A stretch of 64,000 nt of DNA from Leptoclinus maculatus (Eukaryota > Chordata > Actinopteri > Perciformes > Stichaeidae), in the NCBI GenBank assembly GCA_032191485.1, contig JAVDOI010000010.1, positions 3,037,161 to 3,101,160 on the forward strand, read 5' to 3'. The notes beneath the pieces are model-generated. The model saw only the letters and a list, made by a program, of their open reading frames with translations. It was not told the DNA's origin and made no database searches. A program made the position numbers and the translations under genes. How positions within the stretch are numbered: position 1 is the first letter of the stretch; every line of letters starts with the position of its first letter. This document shows, in pieces, positions 36,670-46,524 of the stretch.

Positions 36670-37202
36670 TAGGCAGTGGTCGAAAAGTACTTTTTGCTTA
36701 GGAAGGTTCCTAACTGAGTGAAATGACCCGGAAGTATCTAAGTGGCCGCCATGATGAGAGCTGTTCGAACTCTCTGTGAAAATGATCGGTTAAGTTACGT
36801 GACGTTCGTAGCTGACAAGCTAGCTAACGTTACCGGGAGCCTCTGCTCTATTACCGGCAGCTTATAACATCACATGTTTGTTAGTAGTTAATAGTAGTAG
36901 TGATGATTTATACTTCATATTATGTCCATAAACGGACCAACAGGAGCTCAGGTAGACCGGTTGTGAACCTGAAATATCACTTTTAAGTCCGGTAACGTTA
37001 CAAACGTTGAGATTAATTACACGGATGAACTGAACTTGAGTATTTTGCTCCTTTTTGTTTTGTGGTGTGAAATGTAACTAACTATACATTTAGTTTTGTT
37101 ATAGGGAGCCAGGAGCAAACGGCTCAGTTCATCAAGCTGAGGGGGGAGAACGATGGCCTCTTCACCGGGGACAAACATTCAGCAACCGTAGCTTTGAATT
37201 AA
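36670..37202 (+). pseudogene. Possible transposon- or MADF/SANT-like coding remnant
   Basis: A good start context, gtggccgccATGATG, lies near 36751, followed by a short open frame. At 37105, after a pyrimidine-containing tract ending ttatag, an open frame at 37107-37202 reads QFIKLRGENDGLFTGDKHSA then meets a stop. A phrase of this shape (FIxLRxENDxLFTGxxxSA) is familiar from Myb/SANT- or MADF-like DNA-binding domains of transposon-derived proteins in fish, but here it stops before the expected helix. It may be a decayed element fragment. The link between the two parts is inference. No transcript evidence was available. Confidence 0.35.
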
Positions 37203-37387
37203 GACATTATTCCTTTTGTAATATCTCCATTTGACCATCTTGTACTTAAGGTTACAGTTACATTAGCTCTCATCCTATATAAAGCCTTTACTAATAGGAC
37301 AACCAGTAGAGAGGACAATACACTTCTGATGTGTTATTGTTGCTGTCACAGAGAAGTTGTGATTGTCACCTTTTTCTTTAGTCGCTT

Positions 37388-39133
37388 TTATGAAAAAAAA
37401 ATAAGATCACTAAAAAAAAAAAAAAAAAAATGTAATTCACTTTTTTTACTTTTTTTCCACAAGCAAAAAAAAAAAAAAAACTTTTGGTGCATCCATCTGT
37501 AACCTATGGAAGCCCATTCCCGCCAGCAAAAAAATAAATGAATGAGATCACCAAAAAAAAATGAATTCACAAAAAAATAATAATAATTAATTCACAAAAA
37601 AAAAAAAATTAATTCACAAAAAAAAAAAAATGTATTCACAAAAAAAAAAATGTATTCACAAAAAAATATATAAATATATATATTTTTTTTTTTACTTTTT
37701 CTCTGTCAGCAAAAAAGAAAAAAAATATATATGTTTCCAGTTGCTGTTTATTGGTCGCCACCTCAGCCACATTGGTTTCATTCTTTGTACTCCGGTGCAT
37801 TTGCTCAGTACAATCCATGTGAAACATCATCTGTATTTCATCTGTTGTAAAGCCACGTTTTAAAGAAGTCTTCAATGTACTCACAATCCATTTATATGTC
37901 AAATGTAGAGTAACCTATGAAGAGCTGCTTCTATGACTGTTGTGTTAAAGTATCTCATAATTTCGACTTCCTATAGCAACTGGAAAAATCTGGTCAGTGT
38001 TATGGTTACAGATGGATGGATTCTTTTTTTTTTTTTTTTTTGCGAATTAAATTATTATTTTTTTTTTTAAGTTACTCTTTTTTTTTTTTTTGCTGGCGGG
38101 AATGGGCTTCCATAGTAACCATAACACTGACCAGATTTTTCCAGTTGCTATAGAAAGTCGAAATTATGAGATACTTTAACACAACAGTCATAGAAGCAGC
38201 TATGACATATGAATGGATTGTGAGTACATTGAAGACTTCTTTAAAACGTGGCTTTGAAATACACATGAAATACAGATGATGTTTCACATGGATTGTACTG
38301 AGCAAACGCACCCTTGAATAGAATGTTAAGCAAGAAGCAGCTCTGGAGTATAAAGAATGAAACCAATGTGGCTGAGGTGGCGACCAATAAACAGCAACTG
38401 GAAACATCTTTTTTTTTTTTCTTTTTTGCTGACAGAGAAAAAGTAAAAAAAATATATATATATATATATATATTTTTTTTTTTGTTAATTAATTATTATT
38501 TTTTTTTTTTTTTGTGAATTAATTATTATTATTTTTTTTTTTTGTGAATTCATTTTTTTTTTTTTTTTTTTGTGAATTCATTTATTTTATTTTTTTTGGT
38601 GATCTTATTTTTTTTTTTTTTGCTGCCGTGAATGGGCTTCCATAGGTTTATTGGTCGCCACCTCAGCCACATTGGTTTTTATTCTTTAAACTCCAGAGCT
38701 TCAAGGGTGCGTTTGCTCAGTACAATCCATGTGAAACATCATCTGTATTTCATGTGTTGTAAAGCCACGTTTTAAAGAAGTCTTCAATGTACTCACAATC
38801 CATTCATATGTCATAGCTGCTTCTATGACTGTTGTGTTAAAGTATCTCATAATTTCGACTTTCTATAGCAACTGGAAAAATCTGGTCAGTGTTATGGTTA
38901 CAGATGGATGCACCAAAAGTTTTTTGTTTTTTTTTGCTGGTGGCAAAAAAAGTAAAATAAAAAAAAATAAAAAAATATTAGAATTATTATTATTTATTTT
39001 GTGGGTGGATTTTTCATTTTTTTTTGTGAATTAAATTTTTTTTTTAAGTTACTATTTTTTTTTTGTGATCTTATTTTTTATTTTTTTAGTGATCTCATTT
39101 TTTTTTTGCTGGTGGGAATGGGCTTCCATAGTT
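37388..39133. mobile_element. Composite A/T-rich foldback element with three inverted copies
   Basis: The outer inverted repeats are CTATGGAAGCCCATTCCCGC (from 37504, continuing CAGCA to 37528) and its complement ending at 39131, with one mismatch. Inside are three copies of a segment of about 280-310 bases in alternating orientation: plus at about 37733-38020, minus at 38114-38407, plus at 38646-38920. Each copy carries ttggtcgccacctcagccac and cataatttcgacttyctata. Long poly-A, poly-T and GAATTCA-punctuated tracts separate them. No coding capacity is seen. Confidence 0.8.
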
Positions 39134-39239
39134 TTGTTTAAAATCACTGATTACTGCAACGTTTCTTAATCAGTCTGCCTCTAACACCAGGTGCGTCCTC
39201 ACCATGGCAACCAGTTACACACATGCACGCACGCTCTCT

Positions 39240-39515
39240 CTCTGTCTGTCTCTACACACACACATGACAGAGATATTCAGTCAAAAGCATTGTTAGACCT
39301 CATGTATGTCTGTCTGTCTCTCTTTCTGTCTGCCTGTCTCACTCACTCACTCTGTCTCTCTCTCTCTCTCCTCTCTTTCTGTCTGTCTGTCTCTCTCTCT
39401 ATCTTTCTGTCTGTCTCTCTCTCTATCTTTCTGTCTGTCTGTCTCTCATCTTTCTGTCTGTCTGTCTCTCTCTCCTCTCTTTCTGTCTGTCTCTCTCTCT
39501 ATTTTTCTGTCTGAA
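39240..39515. repeat. Imperfect (TCTG)n/(TC)n array
   Basis: Irregular alternation of tctg and tctc units over about 275 bases, ending about 170 bases before the mrps14 start codon. The open frames across it are repeat artefacts. Confidence 0.9.
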
Positions 39516-39684
39516 AACACAAATAATCACATAAACTGACTGCAACATTGGTCGGAAAATATGTTTATAGGATTGATCCACAAAACCAGCGATTTGTTTT
39601 TCATTTCACACTCCTGGTCGATAGGTGGCGATATTTCCCGTGTGCCATCATTCTTCTTCTGTGGTTCTGCATCACTACTACATT

Positions 39685-39697
39685 CAATATGGCGGCC
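39685..39697 (+). promoter_or_regulatory. YY1-like motif overlapping the mrps14 start codon
   Basis: CAATATGGCGGCC contains AATATGGCGGC, fitting the YY1 consensus AAnATGGCGGC. The motif includes the start codon itself. Such sites near the transcription start are common in TATA-less housekeeping and mitochondrial-protein genes. No TATA box is seen upstream. Confidence 0.55.
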
Positions 39698-39757
39698 CAC
39701 AGGATAACATGTTTAGGGTTAAATGCCCTTTATTCTACTGTCTACGCCCCAAAGCAG
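39689..39757 (+). CDS. mrps14: mrps14 exon 1: presequence
   Basis: 23 codons from ATG, donor CAG/gtacgt, phase 0. The sequence is poorly conserved relative to the rest, as expected for a targeting peptide. Confidence 0.85.
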
Positions 39758-40847
39758 GTACGTTACTTTTTGTAACGCTATATTTGGCGTTTCAATGTTT
39801 TCAATAAGACTGTATCGCAGATGTATGAGGAGGGAGAAAGCAACGTTTTCAGTATTAGCTAGTGGTGTTCCTAGCTTTCCGACATTAGCTTCGTAGCTAA
39901 TGCTAACGTTAGTTAATAGCTGATAGCTGATAGCAACGGTGCTAACGAAGCTAACGGTGTCTTGAGATGCAGCCCTACCTGTGTTACACCACTCTGTCTC
40001 TGTAATGTCAGTCTGTTGAAGGTGAGCGAATGAAGCAGATGTCATCAGACTGTTGGGCACATCTGCATTACCTTCATTCAACAAATGAGTTTCCAATGAA
40101 ACATAGAGCAATATATAAGAAAGCTAAAAGAAGTGGACTATACCATTATCTCCTGACAACACAAGCAGTAATAGTGTGATTATAAATTAAGAAATAAGTC
40201 ATCCATTAATCCACTAATCGACTAAGAGGGGTCAGCCAACAGTGTGGATGAATCCAAACGATCGACCTTGTGATCACAAGAACATTTTTGGTAGGGATCT
40301 TTTAGTTTTCCCTGCATAATATTAGCTGTCGATAACAACTGCTGTACCGCTGTGTGCAGGCCCTGAGGAGCTGCTGGGGGGCGGTGGAGCAGGTGAGGAG
40401 TTACTATGTGGACTGGAGGATGCTCAGGGACGTAAAGAGAAGACAGATGGCTTTTGACTATGCTGATGAGAGGTTACGGATCAATGCACTGAGGAAGAAC
40501 ACCATTCTACCCAAAGAGCTTCAGGTACAACGCAATATTTCTACTCAAACTGTTACCATTCATTAACTTTAACCATGATACAATATTTAGTGATCATTGT
40601 GGGAGATGATTCATGAAAACCAACATCCAAGACGATTCCTAAACAGTTTAAACATGTTTTGCAGGAGGTGGCGGATAAAGAAATTGCAGCATTACCAAGA
40701 GACAGCTGTCCTGTGAGAATACGCAACAGGTGTGTGATGACATCCAGACCCCGGGGGGTGAAGCGGAGGTGGCGACTGAGCCGAATTTTCTTCCGTCACT
40801 TGGCTGACCACAACCAGATGTCTGGGATTCTGAGGGCAAGGTGGTGA
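39689..40847 (+). CDS. mrps14: Mitochondrial small-subunit ribosomal protein uS14m
   Basis: Component of the mitochondrial 28S subunit, bound to 12S rRNA in the head region, as known for uS14 proteins. Exons 39689-39757, 40360-40524 and 40665-40847 join in phase 0 throughout to give 138 residues, slightly longer than human MRPS14 (128 aa). The first 23 residues, MAAHRITCLGLNALYSTVYA and PKQ, look like a short mitochondrial presequence. The conserved part runs from VRSYYVDWRMLRDVKRR through NRCVMTSRPRGVKRRWRLSR, the uS14 signature. It ends HLADHNQMSGILRARW then TGA. As expected for mitochondrial forms, no zinc-binding CxxC set is present. The start was chosen because its codon lies in a YY1-like AATATGGCGGC context and the first intron follows CAG/gtacgt. 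A polyadenylation signal lies 325 bases past the stop. Confidence 0.95.
40360..40524 (+). CDS. mrps14: mrps14 exon 2
   Basis: 55 codons, acceptor gtgtgcag, donor CAG/gtacaa, phase 0 both sides. Carries YYVDWRMLRDVKRRQMAFDY and INALRKNTILPKELQ. Confidence 0.94.
40665..40847 (+). CDS. mrps14: mrps14 exon 3 with stop
   Basis: 60 codons plus TGA, acceptor gttttgcag. Carries the uS14 core RNRCVMTSRPRGVKRRWRL. Confidence 0.96.
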   Translation, partial: EVADKEIAALPRDSCPVRIRNRCVMTSRPRGVKRRWRLSRIFFRHLADHNQMSGILRARW

Positions 40848-41171
40848 CTGGGCATCCGTTGGACTCTACAGTCGGATTGGATTATATGAAAACACAGGCT
40901 GTGTCAGTGGTTATTGTCAGAAGCAGGACATCAGCTTTCAATACAGACTTGTTTTGGCCTTTTAGTGTCTGGAGTCTTTAAAAGTTATTGACTGTGATAA
41001 AACATTTTAACCACGACTCATACATGCCAGAAATGTGTTAATGTTTAAAGTGAATCCACCGAGATTACTGCAGCATATGTTTAGTATTTTGTATATGCTG
41101 AGGAGATAATGATTTATCCTGAGACTGCTCAGAAGAGTAAATGTCCATGTAACTTGAGATTGCAATGGATG

Positions 41172-41177
41172 AATAAA
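41172..41177 (+). terminator. mrps14 polyadenylation signal
   Basis: AATAAA 325 bases after the stop codon, in a plausible 3' UTR. It is the only canonical signal before cacybp. Confidence 0.7.
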
Positions 41178-41787
41178 TATTGTACATAACTAACCCTTTT
41201 CCCCTGTCTTGTTTTTCATTCTTGTACGCAGTTGATGAAGCGACTAGCCATGTAAATATGGTCAAGGAAAAATATTTTCTTCTACCTTCAGAAATGAGTT
41301 TTCTCACTGTTTACTGAGAATCACCTAAAATCAAAGCTATGTGTCCTGCAACATCGCAGTTTATTAGTTTATCTTAGCTAAGCTCAATGACTCAAGCTGA
41401 GTTGTTACCATTGTAGTCCTAAACTGCGTACAATATAGGATGGGTTTTGATATTGAAGTCAACCAAAAACCTTTATTTAAGTACAATTTAGATTTTAACA
41501 AACGACACACATTATTTGATCATACAATTTAACAATAAATAGTTATGCAATTAACTACTTAAAAGAACATTTAGTGAGAAAATGTATTTTAATTTGTATA
41601 TTTTATGGATGCCAACACTTTGGTCCAGTAGGTGGCGGTAGTTTGTCCGTAGGCTGGCTTGACAACCGCCATTATTCAAAAAGAAGAAGAAGAACCATAT
41701 CCGGTGAAGGGTGAAAGTACTGCAGCAGACTAGTAACGCTACACAAACACATTTCTGAACCTAGCGAATTTAACTGACAAAGGATAA
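41178..41787. other. Short intergenic region, mrps14 to cacybp
   Basis: About 600 bases holding the cacybp promoter. At 41625-41695 is ccagtaggtggcggtag followed by ccgccatt and gaagaagaagaa. This resembles a dispersed fish repeat and contains a CTCF-consensus match. No TATA box is seen. Confidence 0.6.
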
Positions 41788-41805
41788 ATGGATATAACCG
41801 AACAG
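41788..41805 (+). CDS. cacybp: cacybp exon 1 (six codons)
   Basis: MDITEQ, donor CAG/gtaaat, phase 0. It aligns in position with the short divergent N-terminus of other CacyBP proteins. Very small, so the least certain exon of the gene. Confidence 0.8.
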
Positions 41806-44109
41806 GTAAATGGAACGCTTTTATTCAGTTTAGTGTAATTATGCCAACAGGACCAAACTAGGGTTTGTATGAATGTATTGAATTTAGCTGTAGGGTAAAC
41901 TGACGTTATGTGACATGATTCTACTAAAAGCAATGCTACGCTAGCTAACTTGGCGAATTAGCAAGCAACTGCTAACCACCAAAGTCTGTTATTGTTTCCA
42001 ATTTTAGTTAAGTATGTACATTTGTATCCACAACTCAACGTGTTTTAATGGCGTACTCGCCAAAGAAATATCAATGCCTATTCATGTCTGGCTGTATGTG
42101 TCTGTAGCTAGCTTGCTAGCAGTAAGCTAGCTTTGACTGCAGTTTACCAGAACATTCTGCAAATTAGTTAGTTCAGGTTAGCTTGCTTTTCTTGACTTTA
42201 CGCCACCATCTAAGTTGCTTCAGCATCCCTCATGTGCAGTGGTGGGGTGATCGGTCCTCTTCCAGTAAACTGATTTCACAAGGCAAAAATAAATAACTAC
42301 ATAATTCGTATTTTCTCTGATAGGTGATATTCTTAATGTTGCTTGAGTGTACAGTTTTAATTCCCAGCTACATGGTGATTCGCATTAGATAGGACTGGGC
42401 AAAAAGAGGAAAAACTAATGGGGAAACGAGCACATTTTACACATTATTTAAAATCTCAAATTGTCTTTAATTGGTCTAATTCTTTCTCCAATACAGATCA
42501 ACCAGTTGGAGGCCGATTTCGTGGAGCTGGGGTCACTCTTGGAGAAGGCGGAGAGTAAAAGAGTGCAGGAGGTGCTAAAGCAGGAGCAGAAGAAGGTGGA
42601 GAAGGAGCTCGCAGTCAAACGACAACAAAAGGAGAAACAAGCCAAGAGAGACGCAGACCCATCTGCTGCCTCTAAAGCAGCATACACAGTCAAGATCAAC
42701 AACTATGGTAGGGTGCCATTGTTTAGTAGGACTACCAGTCGTGTGTGAGAAAGTACAACTGTTTAGATGTGTGCAAGAGCTGAAAAGCATTTGAAAATAA
42801 TGTTCACTCTTTTGCCTCTTCTGTGCAGCCTGGGACCAGTCAGAGAAATTCATCAAAATATACCTCACGTTGAAGGATGTGCACAAAATTCCATCAGACA
42901 ACGTGGAGGTCAACTTTACAGAAAGGTACGGTGATAATTAGCATATTTACATGAATCATGTGCCACCACCCGCACAATGAATTGAATGGTGTTTGCTCAT
43001 CCTCTCTTTTGCAGGTCTTTTTCTGTGTTGGTAAAGGATCTTGATGGGAAAAACCATCAGATGACGATCGTCAACCTGTTATATCCAGTCGATGAAAAGG
43101 ACAGCTATAAAAAGGTGGACAAAGCTTATTCATCCTTTAAAGGAATACACTGTATTTTGATAGAAAGTGGCACGAGTTTTGGATTTTATCAGTCAAAAGG
43201 TTGAAGCCGGAAATAGGTCAGATTAATTATTAATATTTAAGGCATAACTAGCAACCCACCAACAAAGAAACATGGGTATCTACTAGTAGTCTCTTGTCTT
43301 GCCAACTGCTGGATTCAGGCTCAGTGCTGACTTACATTTGACCTGTTGTTCACTCTGCTTACCTCTGGGGAAAACAGAGCAGCAGAGAGTCCTGTTGGCT
43401 TTTGAAAGGCCTTTTAACCATCTTTCCTCCCATCAACAGATAAAAACAGACATGATCCTGGTGATGTGCAAGAAGCAGACAACAAAGAAGTGGGACTGTC
43501 TAACAACGGTGGAAAAGCAGTCTAAAGAGAAAGAGTAAGTTCAAATAAATACGGAATATTAATTCATATTAGTTAAAGTAACTTGCACAAAGCAGTGACA
43601 TATGGCCACTACAAGCTTCCACTGAATTAATTTGTACAAGGGGATTAGTGCCACCACTACTTCTATTGATGCCAATGTGTTGTCAGTAACTAAGGACACA
43701 GTGGCGTGAGCAGAAAAAAACACCATAATGTCTTTTATTTTCTAACTATTTGTACACTTTCCAGTATTCTCATACACATCTGGCCAATCACTCCAAACGG
43801 CGCTCTGACACATTGCAGTGCAGTACCATGTCCGTGAGCCAGGTGTCACTGTACTCTATACTACAGGGTGAGGATGAGCATCCCGGCTATTCGTATAAAG
43901 ACATACAAACTGTTATCCTATTGTCCCTCAACAGTAAACCCAATGTTGATGAGAACGCAGACCCCAGCGACGGTCTGATGAACATGCTGAAGAAGATTTA
44001 CACGGAGGGCGATGACGAGATGAAGAGAACCATCAACAAAGCCTGGTCAGAGTCCCAGGAGAAGAAAGTTCGAGGAGGAGGAGGAGGAGAAGACATGATG
44101 GACCTCTGA
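41788..44109 (+). CDS. cacybp: Calcyclin-binding protein / Siah-interacting protein
   Basis: Adaptor that links Siah1 to Skp1-containing ubiquitin ligases in beta-catenin turnover and binds S100 proteins; cytosolic and nuclear. Exons 41788-41805, 42497-42707, 42829-42925, 43015-43114, 43440-43534 and 43935-44109 join in frame to 231 residues (human 228). Order: N-terminal helical Siah-binding domain, residues 1-70, rich in Glu/Lys/Gln; CS domain, about 72-170, with YTVKINNYAWDQSEKFIKIY, VNFTERSFSVLVKDLDGK and WDCLTTVEKQSKEK; C-terminal SGS region, 175-231, with DPSDGLMNMLKKIYTEGDDE and MKRTINKAWSESQEKK, ending in a Gly run and GEDMMDL. The first exon has only six codons (MDITEQ), chosen because its ATG and gtaaat donor give the right phase. 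Polyadenylation signal 44228-44233. Confidence 0.96.
42497..42707 (+). CDS. cacybp: cacybp exon 2: Siah-binding N-terminal domain
   Basis: Acceptor caatacag, donor ATG/gtaggg, 70 codons plus one base. Helical, charged (INQLEADFVELGSLLEKAES) and ends at the start of the CS domain (YTVKINNY). Confidence 0.95.
42829..42925 (+). CDS. cacybp: cacybp exon 3: CS domain, first part
   Basis: Acceptor ctgtgcag, donor AAG/gtacgg. WDQSEKFIKIYLTLKDVHKI and the VNFTE strand. Confidence 0.95.
43015..43114 (+). CDS. cacybp: cacybp exon 4: CS domain, second part
   Basis: Acceptor cttttgcag, donor AAG/gtggac (weak; gt then ggac). SFSVLVKDLDGKNHQMTIVN. Reading through the donor keeps an open frame for about 90 bases, so intron retention would add residues before a stop. 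Confidence 0.93.
43440..43534 (+). CDS. cacybp: cacybp exon 5: end of CS domain
   Basis: Acceptor catcaacag, donor GA/gtaagt, phase 0 in, phase 2 out. IKTDMILVMCKKQTTKKWDC. Confidence 0.94.
43935..44109 (+). CDS. cacybp: cacybp exon 6: SGS region and stop
   Basis: Acceptor cctcaacag, phase 2 in. DPSDGLMNMLKKIYTEGDDE then a Gly5 tract before EDMMDL and TGA. Upstream in-frame codons from 43750 belong to the intron, since the joint at 43935 restores the family sequence. Confidence 0.94.
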
Positions 44110-44227
44110 ACTCCACAGCAGCACCAAGGGAGAGCTGCCAGGGTTGCATTTGACACGACTTGAATAGTAAATGTTATGAGTCCGATATATGAATCATATT
44201 TTCAAAAAATTCTGTGTACAGCTCATG

Positions 44228-44233
44228 AATAAA
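44228..44233 (+). terminator. cacybp polyadenylation signal
   Basis: AATAAA 119 bases past the stop codon; the 3' UTR is short. Confidence 0.75.
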
Positions 44234-46080
44234 GTTTTGGGATTAATATCTAAAGCCAGGATGGCCTAGTTTTGGCCCCGCTTTGAAATGTCATGGAACG
44301 TAATGCAGAATGCTATCAATAAATTGCATGGAAAACATCTGTACAAACATCTGTACTAGCATAAGGGCGGTGGCTACCAGGTGGCTACCGTAACACAACA
44401 AGAAACTGCAGCGTCGGTCACTTTGTTTGGTAATGTCAGATGTAATGTGTTAAAGGACCGCGATGCAGTTGATCTTGAGATTAATGTCTGTGAGTAAGTC
44501 ATAGTTTAAATTGGACCGAGGTTTATTAAATACCTGAGACATGTTCTGTAACGTCACATCTTCATATTGTTCCTGTGCAGCTAAACTGAGCTGAAAATGT
44601 TTCCACGTGTACATTTGCCAAAGTGGTGCTCATATTCCTTTAATGTAGACAACCAGAGGGCTCTTCTGACTTCTCATAACGTCTTCATATCAGGCCTTTT
44701 AAAATGTCTTTTATCATTCCATAAATAGCTCAAATGATAGCTGCAAAGAGAATACTGCTCAAGTGTAATAACTCGCATTACTACACAGGTCTGTGTTTGA
44801 CATTTAATGTATTTCGCCCACAACACTTAGTAATTTCTTCATGCGACTGTTGCATTTCCATTGTATGGACAGTTTACCACTATATTTACAGTAGCACTGT
44901 TGAAGCTGCTCATTCCCCATGTGTTAGTTGTGTTGATTATTTTACCTCTGCTTTTGTTCTCGTCTTACATGTATTGTTGCCGGCCCTCAGGTTGTTCATG
45001 AAGTTCTCACAAATACAGATCTTGAACTGACTCTGCGTTGCTTCTGTTAATCTTCTGGTTTGGAGGTCTGAATATTTGACTGAGTGTTTTAACCAACCAT
45101 TTCTTAGACTTCTCTGGCCCAGTATTCATGTCTTCAAGAGGTGTAATTTGCGTTAATTTAGATATGCCTTCACAGGCCTGCCGTCTCACAGAGAAACGTG
45201 GCATTTTATTTGAAGACAGTGACTACCTGGTCTTAAGCTTAACCCTTTTTCTATTTTTTTAAAGTAAAATGAGCAACGGTCACCTAGATTATTGTTTGTG
45301 CAAGCACAGCTTTTGGTTTGTGGCCTGTCTTGCTTTAAAAACAGTCAAAGTGCAATGTAGACTGTTGAATAATGGGAGTTTTGAGTAATGTACACAATCA
45401 GTTCTGCAGAGCTTTGTCCACCAGGTGGCAGCAGCGATGAGTAGTTCACACTGGTTAACTTTGAGTGTTTCACACACACACACACACACACACACAGACG
45501 GGGTAAATCTAACCCAAGATTTATTGAAAATGTGTGCTTTTATTTTGTAGTATTCGGAGGATTTGGGGGAAAAATAAAAAAAATTGCTCCTCAGAAGTTT
45601 TTTTCCTCCAAATTATAAGACTCATGGCAACATTTCACAAATTGGAATTAATTTGTGGTATGTGGTGAACTGGAAATCACCATTCACAATTCCCTTTATT
45701 GAGCGGATGTCTCACTGAGATAATATTACATGAAGTTCTCTCCTTGCTCGGTAATAAAGGTAGAATCTTTTACCGCTTGGTGAGTTATTCACTTGGACAC
45801 GTTTCTGAACACAATCTCTCTTATACAATGAAACGGTCACAGTAGGTTGAGTAAAATGAGAATGTGGTGTTAGAATAAACAATATTCTTAAAGTGACCAT
45901 CATCGCATCAGACTTTAAACATGACGAACATGGAAACCCCTGCTCGGGTTACAGCGTGTCATCAGCCTCTCGGCAGCTGTACGAGCGACATCAAAGTGTA
46001 ATAGATTCTTTTTTTTCATTCATATTTTTTTTTTCACTGAAGTTTTTTTAGTTTTTTTTTATGGAGATTTGATCTGATCA
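44234..46080. other. Intergenic, cacybp to plk3
   Basis: Contains a strong CTCF-consensus match (45418-45433), a short (CA)n run at 45473-45496 and poly-T tracts near 46009-46060 just upstream of the plk3 promoter. No gene is seen. Confidence 0.6.
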
Positions 46081-46133
46081 AATCGTCTGGACTTTCTCCA
46101 CCAGTGCACCACCTCTCTCCGCCCCCTGCCCCG

Positions 46134-46141
46134 TGACGTCA
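46134..46141 (+). promoter_or_regulatory. Full palindromic CRE of plk3
   Basis: TGACGTCA, the complete cAMP-response element, lies nine bases upstream of the TATA box. CREB/ATF sites in this position are typical of immediate-early genes. Confidence 0.75.
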
Positions 46142-46150
46142 CCGCTCGCC

Positions 46151-46156
46151 TATATA
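46151..46156 (+). promoter_or_regulatory. plk3 TATA box
   Basis: TATATA in GC-rich surroundings (cgcctatatagcctgcag), 153 bases before the plk3 start codon. It predicts a transcription start near 46180. Confidence 0.75.
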
Positions 46157-46308
46157 GCCTGCAGAGCCCAGACACACACTCCAGATGGATAGAGTTGGAC
46201 GAGGCGGACGCATCATTACGCACCAGACCAACCGCTGAGAAAAATACGCGAAAGGAATATCTATATATACACATATACACGAACTGGTTCTTTCCACCGC
46301 TGTGTTTA

Positions 46309-46524
46309 ATGGATACCGGTTGTTTCACCGCGGCGCAGCGCATTTCGTGCCACGCCATGAATGCGGATTTATTTAAGCCCGCTCCGGAGCGTGGACCCCA
46401 ACAGTCCTCTGCCCCGGTGAAAACCAGCAGGAATAAACCCGAACAGATCAAACCGGAGCTGGCTCAGGTGGTGACGGACTCCAAAACGGGAAGGTCCTAC
46501 AGTAAAGGGAAGCTTTTGGGAAAG
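46309..46524 (+). CDS. plk3: plk3 exon 1: N-terminal tail to glycine loop
   Basis: 72 codons, donor AAG/gtacgg, phase 0. The low-complexity tail is followed by VVTDSKTGRSYSKGKLLGK, the usual lead-in to the PLK2/3 kinase domain. Confidence 0.9.

Noticed and set aside
39191..39539. Two long overlapping frames rich in Ser, Leu, Cys and Val
   Set aside because: Translation of the TCTG/TCTC array; no gene signals.
43750..43934. Upstream in-frame extension of cacybp exon 6
   Set aside because: Starting at 43935 restores the family sequence and the phase of the previous donor; the extension is intron reading.
46195..46308. Upstream extension of the plk3 frame by 38 codons
   Set aside because: It has no ATG and begins close to the predicted transcription start; the ATG at 46309 is preferred.
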